DNA of 64,000 nucleotides, from NCBI GenBank assembly GCA_009760855.2, contig WPIO01000054.1, forward strand, positions 902,501 to 966,500. The letters run 5' to 3'. Positions 1 to 54,755 of the stretch are shown piece by piece. Source of the stretch: Cristatella mucedo. Its lineage: Eukaryota; Bryozoa; Phylactolaemata; Cristatellidae. The notes beneath the pieces were generated by a model. The model was not told where the DNA came from, made no database searches, and was given only the letters and a program-made list of their open reading frames with translations. The stretch's first letter is position 1. Every line of letters starts with the position of its first letter. A program made the position numbers and the translations under genes.

Positions 1-19
1 GAGTCAAGTGGGCATGGCG

Positions 20-350
20 TTTGGTCCATATTGGCCTTTCAGCTAAATACTGCCTACTCAGCCACGGGACTTCCTTGTCCACTCGTTGGAGAATTTATTA
101 TCCTCTGCTAGTCGATGCCGTACCGTGTGCCTGCTAGATTTGGTCTCATCAGCAGATTTAAGTCAGTACTCGAGCTTGGCCAAGCTGGACTTCCTTTTGC
201 ATTATGCTCCCATGTTCAGCATACCTTGACCTTGCGGTTTGATGTCTTGTTCTGGCTCCCTCGGCTCTGGTTGCTTGTTAGTCACGGAGTCGTTCCTAGC
301 ACACTTATCCAGACCTTACACACGACACAATCGTTGCTCATTTTAAGTAC
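20..350 (+). repeat. Unclassified interspersed repeat, copy 1
   Basis: Aligns with 19,468-19,770: shared words include CGTTTGG.CCATA, GTCGATGCC, GCTTGGCC.AGCTGGACTTCCT and TCTTGTTCT. The open frame at 115-627 is a by-product. No protein or RNA family recognised. The rest of 1-1361 shows nothing I can assign. Confidence 0.65.
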
Positions 351-1361
351 ACAAACTATCTGCCTATTTGTCTTGCCTTGTTTTAGCAAGATTATACCTG
401 ACACTACCTTTTCTTATTTCATGCACGCAAACTATCTTCCTCTTCTCCAGCCCTGGACGAGCGCAAGTTTTTTTTTTATTGCAAAGTTGCTGTGTATCTT
501 AGCCTTTGACATGCAGCAGCCCACCGGTTCATACTCAAATGACCAGAAAGGGAAAATAGAACATGCTTTCATTTTTCACAACATATTTGCTTTAAACATT
601 GGCAAGTTAATCTTCTTCATAGCTTGATTGTGAAAAGGAACCAAGTGGGGCATTAGTGCTCTGCTATTGCCTAATGTTGACTTTCTGTGTGCATATTTAC
701 AGTGCCCATGTATTTCCTCATGGAGCGGTCTATCACTTTCGTTTCTAAAGGACGGCACCCGTGAGCCGTTAGCTGTTTGTAGCCCCAACAACCTCATCCG
801 AATAAGGCCTCTTCCTGGGTGCATACGTACTTGCAGCTGTTAGTGTATCCACATTTGTATATTTGGCTCCTCATTTCTGCGGATTGTTCTTAATTCTGTC
901 TGTTTGGCTTCGTCATAGATAATTCGGCTTCCACAACTTCAAGCACTCGCTTTTCTGCATATTTGCCATTTCTACACCGTTAGTGTTCATTTGCTACCTG
1001 CCTCCTCGAAGAGTTATGACACCCGAATCTTTCCCCCGGGGTCCTGTCTTCCACTCGCAGTCACAGCATTTACATTTTAGTGCGTTTTTTGTGTGCTGTG
1101 GCCTATGTGATTGTGTACAAATGAGCTGCTAGCTGAGTCGATAACCAGCATTGCCTTCACATCATGTATGTACATCGCGTGTAGACACCTCGTTGAGGCC
1201 TTTCAGCTAAAGCACTCTCCCATTAATTGACTAGCTCGGTAGTTGTACTGGAGCTACACGTGAGGTCTTCGGTCGTTGCTGTCATGGTTCAACTTGCCTA
1301 GTGTAGTGCAGGTGGCTGATGTGTACGGGCATCCAGGCAGTTTTTTCCATGTCTGCCATAG

Positions 1362-44804
<43,443 letters not shown>

Positions 44805-45630
44805 GGCTCCGCTCGGCAGCAAAGCGCCGAGGTCGGCTGCACCATGTCGGTTTGCCGTCCAAGGAAGCCGCCGGGCCTGAGCCGGCGCGGCGCGGCTGGG
44901 AGCGATTTCTTTCGCTGGCTTCGCCTGTTTAACGCTCCTCTCACTCAGGCCATTCTCACAAGCGTTGCCGCCGCCTGTCCCGTCCGTCGACTTTATTGGT
45001 GCATGCTCTGTCTCGCACGGCCAGACGGGAATGGGTGGCGATTGCCACTTTGTGCTATTGCGTTTATCTGCTGTTTATTGCCGGCAGTTGGCCGGCGTCA
45101 CGTGTGCCGACGTCGTGTTCAGCGGCACCGTGCCAGGCCCAATGCTTCACGTAGTGAGGCTTGTGCGGTTGGCTTGTTAGCACTGCCCTGAGGCAGAATT
45201 TCTCACCCCCCCCCTCCCCCATTCGGTGCTCTTCGTAGCGATCGTTATTGTAAGCAGTGGTTATTTTGTTGTTACTTCGTGTATTTAGAGGTGTTCTCTT
45301 TGCTGCGCATGCTACTGGTAGGCTGTGGTGCTGGGAGCTCGCCAGAACGGCACGGCAGCACCGGACGCCTGCCGGGGCAGCAGCAGCCGCTGTCTCACAC
45401 CAGATTGAGATACATCCATCCTACGTAGATTGCCCCTTGTGCTCTTAACGTCACCTTAAGTTACCTGATATGTACATGGTGTAGAAGATGCTTGGTTTTG
45501 CAACCGAGCCACCGGCATTCGTGTGTTCACCCACTGCACTGGATGCTATGACTATAGTTATTTAAAAAAATACCATTTACTTTTTGGTGCTGTGCTTTGC
45601 TCTGGCTCCGTCGATACTGAGGCTTAGCAC
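44805..45630 (+). other. USP34 3' UTR and downstream flank
   Basis: No coding match. GC-rich at first, then T-rich. I see no AATAAA between the stop codon and the retrotransposon, so the poly(A) site is not identified. The retroelement may have inserted close to or within the transcript end. Confidence 0.5.
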
Positions 45631-46317
45631 TGATTTTTTAATTAATAACTGGTGGGGTACATGGTCGGCCTAGGTCCTCCGAGGCACATCTCGGGTGGGA
45701 CCAGCATCGCGATCTGGAGGTGGCCGAACCTCGGGTGTCGCGCGCACTTGCTGGGGCATCCCGAACATGATCGGGGTAGCTCTCCTCACAGGCTCGACCA
45801 CGGTCGCGCGCGGTGCGCGAGGGCACACCGCAGTGTACTGAGCCGCCGCTCGTTGGAGGGCGGCGCCGCTGATCCTTACTGGCTGTGGCTGACTGGCTCT
45901 CTCTGGAGCTCTCGCCCGGATGTCACGCTCTACCGAGACAGCTGGACTCTGGAGGGGAGCTATCACGGGTGGTGTAGTCTCCGGCTGGGCCAGCTCTCCT
46001 CCATGCCTTTGCGATCCAGAGATAGGTGGGGCGTCCGTCCGGTGCGTTGTGGGCGTCACCTCGTCGTCTCCAGGCGCAGGCGGCTCCTGTGACGGCCGTA
46101 CTCCCTCTTGTGGGCAGTCTGCGGTGCCCACGAATCGCAGCCAGACCCTGGCCGAGCCATTAATGGCGTCCGCCACGCAGAGCTTCCTGAGAAGCCTACG
46201 GTGGCGCTGGCTCACCCTAAGGGCTGCCAGGGTCCGCTCGTTCTCAGGGTGCCAGGCACCGAGGGAGCCCACGATGAAGGCGCAGTGCTCCACTTTGCGT
46301 CCTCGGACGCGAAGCTC

Positions 46318-47022
46318 CTACACCAGCTCGGTGTATTTGAGGAGCTTCCTTTCGGCTGCCACCTCCAGCGCAAGCTCCCCGTTGTCGTACGGGACCGCTA
46401 CGTCGACCACTACCGCGTAGGCGCCCGTGTCGATGACCAGGTCCGGGCGACGATGCGAGATCGGGTCGAGCTCATGGTGCTGGTCCACTCGGGCGTGTCT
46501 CCTCAGTGCCCAAGGCAGCGCCTCAAGGAGCCGTTTCAGGACCGCGTCGTGCCGTTCAGTGATGGCGACCATCATGCTTGGGCAGTTGTTCAGGACTTGC
46601 GGCAGCGTCTCACGCTGACCGCAGCCCTTGCGGCAGAGGTGCTCCGACGTGGGGTCAAACCTGGCCCTGGCGGCAGCCACCGGCAGGAGGCCCAGCCTGG
46701 CACGGAAAACAAAGCGCCAAGCGGCAAAAGTGACACCGAGGCCCGAAAAGAGGAAGTGGGTGTGGTTGCTGTGGCTGTCTGTTGCCAGACAGCGAGCCAC
46801 TTTCCCCTGATCGCGCCTCCCGCGCCAATCTGCCGCCCATGACTTGGCCAGATCCTGTCTGATGGTGGAGACCATGTTGGAGGGCGCGAACTGAGGGCGC
46901 TCATGGTCTCCTTCGATCCAGTGGAGCTGGATCTTCCCATCGGCGTATTGGGCACCAACACCCAGGCGCCTGGCGGGCCTCAGACCAGAGCGACCTTGAA
47001 CCCGCATGCGCGGCATGTTCAA
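46318..47022 (-). pseudogene. R2-like zinc knuckle and restriction-like endonuclease
   Basis: Reads HLCRKGCGQRETLPQVLNNC followed by RRPDLVIDTGAYAVVVDVAV. The knuckle should be C..C...H....C, but the His position is Gln (CAA; TTG on the + strand at 46,597-46,599). The RPD and VVVDV residues of the nuclease core are intact. The Pro-rich frame at 45,670-46,293 continues the C-terminus (HCAFIVGSLGAWHPEN). Confidence 0.85.
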
Positions 47023-47887
47023 AGGAACCGCCCGACAGAAAGATGGTTCTGGCCTCGTCCGAGGGCGTTCCTTTGAGGACCTTTATGGCACCATCAAGCC
47101 CTTCCAGTGCAACTCCTGCCACCGTCCAGTCCGGAGAGGACAGCATGCGGCACGCCTGCGTGGCGCGAAGGATGTCCACATCCTGCGAGAGCGGGAGGAG
47201 GCCAGGGCCACCACTGGAGCGTGAGGCGTGGAAGAAGCCCACAGTGGCTCTGTCAGGGAGGGAGCAAACCGACCTGCAGAAGTCCTTGATCGCTCTGTCG
47301 ACTGGGGCAAGGAGCTTCTTTTGGAGCCATTTCGCACGTCCCAGGTACTCAAATCTGGGCATAAGGAACGTGGGGAAGGCATCCATCTTCTGCCACGGAG
47401 CCAATAGGGACGTCTGGAGCAGAGCTATATCACGGGTGAGGAGGGAGGCCGCCGTCTCAACCTCCGCCCGGGGGTATGCGAAGCCCTGGGGGGCACCTAG
47501 GTATAGGTGCGCCTCCTCGTCCCCCAGCATTGGAACCGGGGAGCCGGCGATGGTGAATGCCAGGCTCTCCGACGCCGCCGGGTAACGCACCAGCGATCTA
47601 CATTTTTCCGGCCTGAACTTTAGGCCAATGCTCGAGGCAGCCCGGTGTACTCGATCGAGTTGGCGCTGGAGGGAGCGCGACGAGTTCGAGAAAATGGCCA
47701 GATCGTCGGCCAAAGTGCAAACAGAGATCTTGGCCGAGCCCAGTGCATATCCATGCCTATCCGCCACAGCCGCAAGCCTTCTGACGAGCGGCTCCATCAC
47801 CACATCAAAAAGGATGGGTGAGTCGCCCTGACGGACACCCGCGGCAGCTGGGAACGGATCCAGGGTGGTCGAGCCAACTCTCAGCAC
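46901..47887 (-). pseudogene. R2-like reverse transcriptase palm and thumb
   Basis: Reads LRVGSTTLDPFPAAAGVRQG, with catalytic LADD codons at about 47,701-47,711. The usual GDPLSPILF appears as GDSPILF, two residues short. A thumb region follows with RFEYLGRAKWLQKKLLAPVD. Confidence 0.85.
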
Positions 47888-49011
47888 AATCGAGGCCCCG
47901 CATATATATTGCGGACGAAGCTCACGAAGCGCTCCTCAACGCCCAAGGTGGCGTAGAGCGCCTCGTGTGGCACGCTGGGGAAAGCATTCTGGAGGTCCAA
48001 GAAGGCTCCGCACAGAGTGCGTTTCCTCTTGGCCGCATCCCTCAGGGCCGACTCAACAAGGAAGGTCTGCTCCTGGCAGCCTTCGCAACCCGGTAGAAAG
48101 CCTTTCTGCTGCGGGGAGAGCACGTCATTCTCCCGCAGCAGCAGCGACAACCTCGTGGCCAAACAGCACGACAAGAGTTTATATAATGTCGGCAGGAGCG
48201 AGATCGGCCGGAAGTTTCCCGGCACCTTTGGGTCACCTTTCTTATGTATCAGGACCGTGTGGCCCGTCTTCCACGCGGGGGGGGGGGGGGCACATCGCCA
48301 AACTCTAGGCAGCCATTGAGGACGGTCGCCAGGAGAGTGGCTTGTGCATCCACCGCCTTGAGGTGCCGGTATTCTAGCCGGTCCGCTCCCGGGGAGGTGT
48401 TGCTGGCCTTCTTCAGTTTCCTCGCCACTTCCGAAGGGGAGAGTGGGAGCAGGAGAATCGGGTGCGAGGGCTGCTCTCTCGGCAGTGACACCTTGAGTAG
48501 GGCACGTTGTAATCGCTGTCCGCGGCCTCTGCCTCCCAAAAGCTACGGCATGCAGCGAGGTCCCCTGTGTAGAGCGTCTGGACCGGGTTGAGCAGCTGCG
48601 GACTGCACGCTTCCTGTTGGAGCGGTACATTCGCTGCAGCTGTGCCGCTCCCTTGGGGTTCCAGCCTCGACCAGATGGACGGGGAGGCCTCGGAGTGTCT
48701 GTCTGAGCCTCACTCGCGCTCTCTCTCCGGTCAGTGGGGGAGCAAAGTTTCCTCCTCTGCTCTACCTGGCGTTTGCCCAGAATCAGCCATTCGGCCGACA
48801 TCTGGTCGACGAGGGCGCAGAAGAGGCCCCAGTCCTTCGCCGCGATGGCATTGGCAAAGGACTGGGTCCACCGTAGGACAAAAGAGGCCGGGGAGTTAGG
48901 GTCCGGGGTCTCTTCCCTGTCTGCCAGCTCATCCTCCTCCGCCTGTAGCCTAGGGTTTGACATTTCTAGGCGGGTTTCGTTTTCCCTCTGGCAGGGTCTT
49001 GACGGCCCCAC
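47881..49011 (-). pseudogene. R2-like reverse transcriptase, N-terminal part (frameshifted)
   Basis: The annotated frame holds the N-terminus and the palm motifs. The GADRLEY segment (48,249-48,539) is in another frame, so there are at least two shifts: one near 48,540 and one at the G-run at 48,279-48,291. A third shift, one G short, follows RNIYAG at about 47,895. Confidence 0.85.
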
Positions 49012-49029
49012 CTTGCTGTATACATAGTT

Positions 49030-49790
49030 ATGAACTCCCTCTACTTAGAGGCTGATTAGTACAAATGTATATACAATACGCCGTCCCACCTGAACCACCC
49101 TTCATAGAGGCAGCTTCTACGCTTAGGCCACTGCTATTGATTGGCGAGGCTTTGCAGTAAGCTGCTGCTAAAAATATTAGGGCAGCCGAGCGACTAGACA
49201 GGCACGTGTCGTTACGTACCTGCATCCCTTAAATGCTGTATCAGCAGAGCCAGCGATTATCTAATGAAACGCCCCACGAATTAATCTCAAGAGATAACAC
49301 GATTGCGATTTGGAGCCGTTTCTTCTGCATTTCGAGGTGTTGAATAAACACATTGGGCTCCTTTGTGGGAGGCATAGAAGGGGAGTGTTAAATCTAAACT
49401 TGTGGCCAAGAAAGCACTCTTACAGGGTGCAGGTGATGCTCTCAAGACGCTATGGGAGAGTTTCAGATGTCCTGCTCATGCTTGTCAGACTCAGTGCTGT
49501 CATGAACCTACACTTTAACGTTTAAGTGAGCCAATAAATATCCGAAATCGTTCCTTGATGAGCAGTCGCTTGTTATCCCGGACCGTGGACTTGAGAATTG
49601 CCTTTACAGTTAGTTGGATTAGCTGGTGCTAATATAATAATTTCACTGAGTTTTATTAAATATGGCCCTAACCATTTTAGACCATCGGCGATAAATGGCT
49701 GAAGTAGCATTGGTGAGACGAGTGGGTATGTCAGCTCACTTGGTGGATGAGTAATAGAGTTGTAACCGAGTTCCTGGGGTCAAAGGCTAT
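49030..49790. other. Flank of the R2-like element: nothing recognised
   Basis: No coding match or known repeat. Confidence 0.4.
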
Positions 49791-50470
49791 TTCCCGCCAA
49801 ACCCCGCCATACTCCGGCCACGCTGCCACTCGCCATGCCGCCGAGCTAGGGTAAGACGAGCGGCCGTCAGGTTAAACATCTTTATAACGCATGCGCCAAC
49901 AACAACAGGTGAACTAAACAAGTCTACAGGGGGGGTCCTATACACAGTACACTACGGGGGCGCAAGACGACGCAGCAAGCGCGAACAAACGTGTTAGTTG
50001 GGGTCAGTCGGCTTCTGCAGTCCTGTCGTTGTACCGACTCCGAATCCAACAGTATGAGCATACGCCGTCCAAAACCCGGCTGGCTGAGTAACTGCCTGGC
50101 TAGTCCGAGTCGACAACTACCACAGTCGTAAGCTTCCACCGAAAGACGCCAACACACGGAGGGGGGGTCACGAACACACTACACGGGGGGGGGGGAACGC
50201 GGTATAAACAAGTCAACAACGAGCGAGCTGTCCAGCTCCGCTCGGGCCTTGGGTACTAGTTCCCTTGCGTGCGTGGCAGCATCGCCGGAGCACGCCTGCA
50301 CGAATCCAGGTGCATAACTCGGCGAGACCGGGAGCCTCCAACACCACGACTTACTTGGCCAACTTCCCGTACCCAAGAGCCCCGGTGACCCCACGTCACC
50401 GCATACATCCGGCCATGCCGTAGGGTCCGACCCCGGCCTAGCCGGTGACCCTAACCCTCACTAAAGCCGT
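49790..50470. repeat. Unclassified GC-rich block with repeated G-run module
   Basis: A module of GCCAACA, a run of seven G, then ACAC..TAC and a second G-run occurs at about 49,907-49,960 and 50,148-50,193. The block is much richer in CpG than its flanks. It could be LTR sequence of an unidentified element. No protein found. Confidence 0.4.
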
Positions 50471-50789
50471 CCGGTCCCAGCCAACCGAACCCAGTCTGGG
50501 TACAGAGTGAACCCATTATTTCTACCCAATATTCCTGCGAAGCTAAGGAGTCGAGTGGAATCTCTGAAGTTTTCAATGCAAGCTTGCCAGTAGCGCCCGA
50601 TAGTAAAATTATTAAGCTTCCAGACAGGAAAGTCAGACCGCATTATGATACCGGAAATTCAGACAATAACAGTCATAACTCTATGTGGCTTTAAAAAAAC
50701 GGTTGCAAACTGCGTTTCACTAATCGGGGCCTTAAGAGTGTGAACCCTAAACATTACTCTTGGCCAAGCCTACTAAGAGTTTCGTTAAA

Positions 50790-51930
50790 TTTGAACGTTG
50801 GATTTGCAGTCTCATTTGCTAAAGGAAGCCTATTTAGCAACGCTTAGAAAAGCAAGATCTCCCTTAAAAAAAGATTACAGCCCTAATCGTCTACGGTGGG
50901 CTAAGGCTCGAATCTATTGGACTCTGCTGATGATTGGGGTAGAGTTGCGTGGAGCAATGAATGCAAAGTCACGCTCTTTTCGAACTGCAAAAGAAGGCTT
51001 TACGTGCATCGGCGACCCGACGAAGACCGACTGCCTGCAGCCAGCCAATCAGATTCGGAGAATAACGTGCACGAGAGGGCCCTTGAGCAGAAACGGCTTC
51101 GGAGCCAATTCGTCTATTTAGAACATCGTTTCGAAACCTGCGGGTCGAGACTCGTTTGGGGGTCGAACGACACTTTCACGGGGGTCGCCTGAGTGTGGTC
51201 TGAGTATATGCAGGCCGGTACCGCTCCTTCTTTAAACAGTTGTCAGGAGCATCACCGGTGGTGCATAGCTGTGGTCCGCCTGTGGTGTGGTTTGGACAGG
51301 CCGGTAACCACAGTCAGATGGTGGACTCACCATCGGGGTCGGCCAAAACACAGCCGTGGGCGAGGAGGGGGATTCAGTGGGGAGAGAGCAGCGAGTGAAG
51401 TCGTGCTCCCTCTGCTCTGCAGTAGAATAAACTGTTGGTGTTGGTTCTGTGCTGGCGTTCTTCGTGCAAGGCGTTCTTCGTGCAAGGCGTTCTTCGTGCA
51501 AGGCGCATCGAAGCACACTGAGACCATCGGAAAACATATTTCCACGTTTCGTACACAATAATTGTATTGTTGTGGGTCATCACGACATGAGGAACTGTAT
51601 TAAAGGGTCTCGGCATTAGGAATGTCAAGAATCCCTCATTTAAACCCTCTTCAAAACGTGAGACTCCGAAATGCACGGCACATCTGGACCATACGACGGA
51701 CTGGATTATATTTTCCAGCACGACAGCGATCCTAAAGATGGCGCCAGCGAAAGTTAAGTATTTTTTTTAAAGGTTATCAGAAATTCGGTTGCCCACCCGT
51801 GACGGCAACTACGGACTGGACTGTCCTCTGACCTAAACCCAACCCGAGCATTCGTGGGATGAACTCGAACGGCGTATACGCTGCAGCTGGCAGTTTGTAT
51901 CGCGATTGAATCGTGATCGCAGCAAGCCTC
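50790..51930 (+). pseudogene. Tc1/mariner transposase remnant
   Basis: Frames together show RLRWAKARIYW, ADDWGRVAWSNECKVTLFSN and VHRRPDEDRLPAA (the W..DDW..V.WSDE..F.LF region), then after about 500 bp of unrelated sequence FQHDSDPK (QQDNxPxH) and PEHSWDELERRIR (NPIExLWxELKR). The first catalytic Asp (WSDE) is Asn here. Several stops and shifts. No terminal inverted repeats located. Confidence 0.8.
51455..51502 (+). repeat. 16-bp perfect tandem repeat x3
   Basis: GCGTTCTTCGTGCAAG three times in a row, within the sequence that interrupts the transposase remnant. Confidence 0.95.
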
Positions 51931-52050
51931 GTGTAGTGTAATGGCCGATATTTGCTAGCGTTCGATCAACCCCATGCCTGGGCCAGTCGTCGGGTCGTTG
52001 CAAATATGTGAGTTGCAACGACGTATTGGCACAATAAATCAAATGAGAAT

Positions 52051-52092
52051 AATTAATATCTAATAATTAATATCTAATAATTAATATCTAAT
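52051..52092 (+). repeat. 14-bp tandem repeat x3
   Basis: AATTAATATCTAAT repeated three times, just beyond the transposase remnant. Confidence 0.95.
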
Positions 52093-52439
52093 AATTTCGG
52101 GCACTGGCTGCTTTTCCTCACTTCAAGCAGTCACTTCAACCAGTTTTACACACTTTTTTTGTCACCAAATGTTCGGTATTCACTCGACATGAAGGCGAGT
52201 AGCTGACCGTCAGGGTGGCTGTCCCAGTCGCCCAAATAAAGTTTTGTTGCGTTGGAGTGTAGATTCCCCGGACATTGTCGCTTGGCTAATTCTTGTCAAG
52301 GAGCCATCCGCGAAGAGATCTGTCGCCTGATTCAACCGTGGCTGCTTTCAGCTCACGAAATCGGCAGCTTGCATTTACCCTTTATCACAGAATCCAGGAT
52401 TATATTGCGAGTAGTGTAGTCTGAATTATTGTCGCGAAC

Positions 52440-53339
52440 TGCACAGAACACCAGCCGACGAGCAACACCTCAGTTTATTCTCCCTCCACGCGGAGCAGGG
52501 TGAAGCACAACTCTCCTCGCGCCTCTCGCCCACCGGAGTCCCCGACTCCCTTGTCAGAACAAACACTAATTGCACATCCGGGCTGCTCACCGCATCGGGT
52601 GTCGCAGCCCGCTCGTACAGCGATCAAGGGCAGTGTCATCAATTAAATAAAACCACAAGTAGGAAAACCATTGGCGTGACCCAGAACGTTCACCGCCAAG
52701 ACTCAACAATCTTAAAGTTAGGTCGGGCAAGAAGCCCCACGTGTGGGCAGGCAGCGAGAGCATCCTCGAGAGCATTTTGGCTGCAAGCGCACTTCTGGCT
52801 CTCGCGCCTCCGGACGACGCGGGCGACGTGCACGACAGAGCCTCGATGGGACCACCGCCGCAACCACCGCACCGCTTTGAAGAGCTTGGACTCTTGGACT
52901 GCTCGGACCGAGCAGCGCGATTATCACCTCGATTTTCGCGATCGCCCGCGCCGTTATCGCCAAGCTCACACGGCTGCGCCGTCCGGCAACCGACGGCTGG
53001 ACGACCTTTCCGCCGACGGCTCGCGACCTCCGATCGGCAGCCGCTGGTTTTGCTTGAGCAGTTGGCCGGCAAATGCAGGGAAGGGCAGCGAGCTGGCGCA
53101 GCACCGTCGACGCGAGTTTTCCAAAACAAAAAGGACGGTTTCGCTTTCATTTTCACTTTAGAACTGCACCCAAGAGGGTGACTTGGATACTCTGAGTTTT
53201 CCCCGCCAAAATCAGCTCTCGTATGTAAGACCGATATAAGACCGATTATCACCGACGGCTGCGAGAGGGACGACGAGCGGGCGATTTCAGCCGTCGTCCT
53301 TCGCCAAACAGCGAATTCCTCGGCGACCAAGCGATCAGG
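52440..53339 (+). promoter_or_regulatory. GC/CpG-rich stretch upstream of a candidate first exon
   Basis: From about 52,740 the sequence is GC-rich with many CpG dinucleotides and open frames on both strands that match nothing. It directly precedes an ATG in strong context. A promoter/5' UTR is inferred from composition and position only. Confidence 0.35.
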
Positions 53340-53389
53340 ATGGGCAATTCAATGTCAGTGGAAGACGTACAGAAGCTCTTGACTGAACA
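53340..53389 (+). CDS. Candidate first coding exon of an unidentified gene
   Basis: ATG with A at -3 and G at +4, reading MGNSMSVEDVQKLLTE and ending before GTGAGT (53,390), a consensus donor; it ends in phase 2. MGxxxS fits the N-myristoylation consensus. Without splicing a TGA follows at once. No downstream exon in a compatible phase was identified in the window, so the gene is unproven. Confidence 0.35.
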
Positions 53390-53850
53390 GTGAGTGGCCG
53401 CGAAGTGGTAGCTTTCTGTATTCGGTTTAATGCAGAAGCGGAAGTCGGTCAGCGGCGCTTGGATCCGAGGTCAGTCAACTCGGACGGTCAGCACAAAAGT
53501 GCCTTTTATCTTGCTGGAAGGACACGAGGTGAAGGCCGCGCTTGCTCCTCGTTTGAAAGAAAACCACGAAGCAGTTTTCATTTGGCTGAAGAGTTACCAG
53601 GCACTAATTTTATTCATTTACTCATTAGGTTCGGTTCTATCCAAAGTGACCCTCAACTGGCGTGACTTCGTTGCATAGCTCCGTCATTGATTAAAATCGT
53701 TACCAGTTCGGCAATTTTCGCGAGCTCTAGTATACGAATCAGCGAGCTACAGAGATACGGACAGAACAGACAGACAGACATGCCAGACAGACAGACTAGC
53801 CAACAGACCAGACAGGCAGACATCCGCAGACGGACAGACCGCTACTGCTC

Positions 53851-53908
53851 ACGTTAGGCTCGCCGAGTCACGCGTGTACACGTTAGGCTCGCTGAGTCAC
53901 GCGGGTAC
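53851..53908 (+). repeat. 29-bp tandem duplication
   Basis: Two units beginning ACGTTAGGCTCGC and ending GTAC, with two mismatches. They follow a degenerate CAGACAGA tract at about 53,765-53,830. Confidence 0.9.
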
Positions 53909-54040
53909 GTACAACTGTTGTAGGCAAAAGCTGCATGCTGTGTGCAGCTCGGAAGCGGAGAGCCAATGGAAGGCAGAGAGAGCGGTAATGACAAAAAAGT
54001 GGGAAGGTAAGGCGACGATTACACATCGGACAAGAGGCTG

Positions 54041-54755
54041 GATCCATGCAAGTCTTCTTATATACCGTTGATTCTGCGTACATTTCAACTACATAGAATT
54101 GCTATTAATGGTAATCTGCAAACTTAAACATTCTTTCAAAATTAAATGTACTAATTCGCTTTGTTAGTTTTATAATTCTTTTTCTGAAATAGCAAGCAAT
54201 TAATTCCGCGTGGCAAAGTAAGTGCCCAGTCTTTCGTAGCTTCACAAGATTCGGTTCTCGCCTTCTTTTTGGGCTCTCAAGCCTTAAAGTATGACGCTGC
54301 ACATTAATCCGCAAATGTATAATGCACTGAGGACTTTTAGGCTGGTCCATATCATATAAGTATTTAAATGCTCTCCATTTCGCATTAGCCAAAGTTTGAG
54401 GTGAACGACTTCAAAGACGACCCTAAATTGATCCGGTTTCAGAGCTCGTTTTATTTTGCTAATGCTTTGGTTCTGTTAATTGTGCCATCTCTTTTCTTCC
54501 GAAGTCCTGAGATCGTTGAAGTCGTTTTTCATTTTTCCTACTTGTAGATCGCTTAATGTCAGTGTTTCCGATATTTTTTTGTAGACATGGCTGAAAAGCA
54601 GATGGCATTTTTCCAAGGTATGTCTCAATGGTTTTACCTATTAGGTTCACAAAATATAGCACGCTTATCTAGTTAACAATCTGAGAAACAAAGCATACAC
54701 ATTTTCCCAATAACCAGGAGATTAAAGCTGGATGAAATGACATGCGTAGTATTCG
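54041..54755 (+). repeat. Segmental duplication, left copy
   Basis: Aligns over about 0.71 kb with 58,184-58,895. Shared words include TTCTTTTTCTGAAATAG, AGTCTTTCGTAGCTT, TGCTCTCCATTTCGCATTAG, CAAAATATAGCACGCTTATC. Encloses a potential 33-nt microexon. Confidence 0.88.
54585..54617 (+). CDS. Potential 33-nt microexon, copy 1
   Basis: A T-rich tract plus GTAG precedes AC-ATG-GCT..., ending CAAG|GTATGT. In the only frame open in both copies (phase 1 to phase 1) it reads MAEKQMAFFQ. It could also be a start exon. Function unknown. Confidence 0.3.

Larger units (their letters stand above)
45630..49030 (-). mobile_element. R2/NeSL-type non-LTR retrotransposon, 5'-truncated and frameshifted
   Basis: One protein spread over several frames on the minus strand. 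Order: WNPKGAAQLQRMYRSNRKRA (upstream of RT), SNTSPGADRLEYRHLKAV, TVLIHKKGDPKVPGNFRPIS, GAFLDLQNAFPSVPHEAL, GVRQGDSPILFDVVMEPL, LADDLAIF, then after a thumb region a zinc knuckle and a restriction-like endonuclease. This architecture (single ORF, C-terminal PD-(D/E)xK-like nuclease, no APE nuclease) is that of the R2/NeSL/Utopia group. The 3' end is an A-rich ATTAATTAAAAAAT (antisense) near 45,635. No N-terminal zinc fingers are visible. Confidence 0.9.

Noticed and set aside
115-627. 170-codon frame at the left edge
   Set aside because: It lies in an interspersed repeat, matches no protein, and the second repeat copy does not keep the frame.
45652-46842. Long + strand frames (146, 166 and 244 codons)
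   Set aside because: Shadows of the minus-strand R2-like element in GC-rich sequence; no motif in these frames.
52587-53330. 247-codon minus-strand frame in GC-rich DNA
   Set aside because: Composition alone explains its length. No domain, and the splice-like exon on the + strand at its edge is the better gene signal.
53340-54617. Direct splicing of the MGN exon to microexon copy 1
   Set aside because: The MGN exon ends in phase 2, and entering the microexon in that phase gives an immediate TGA in both copies.
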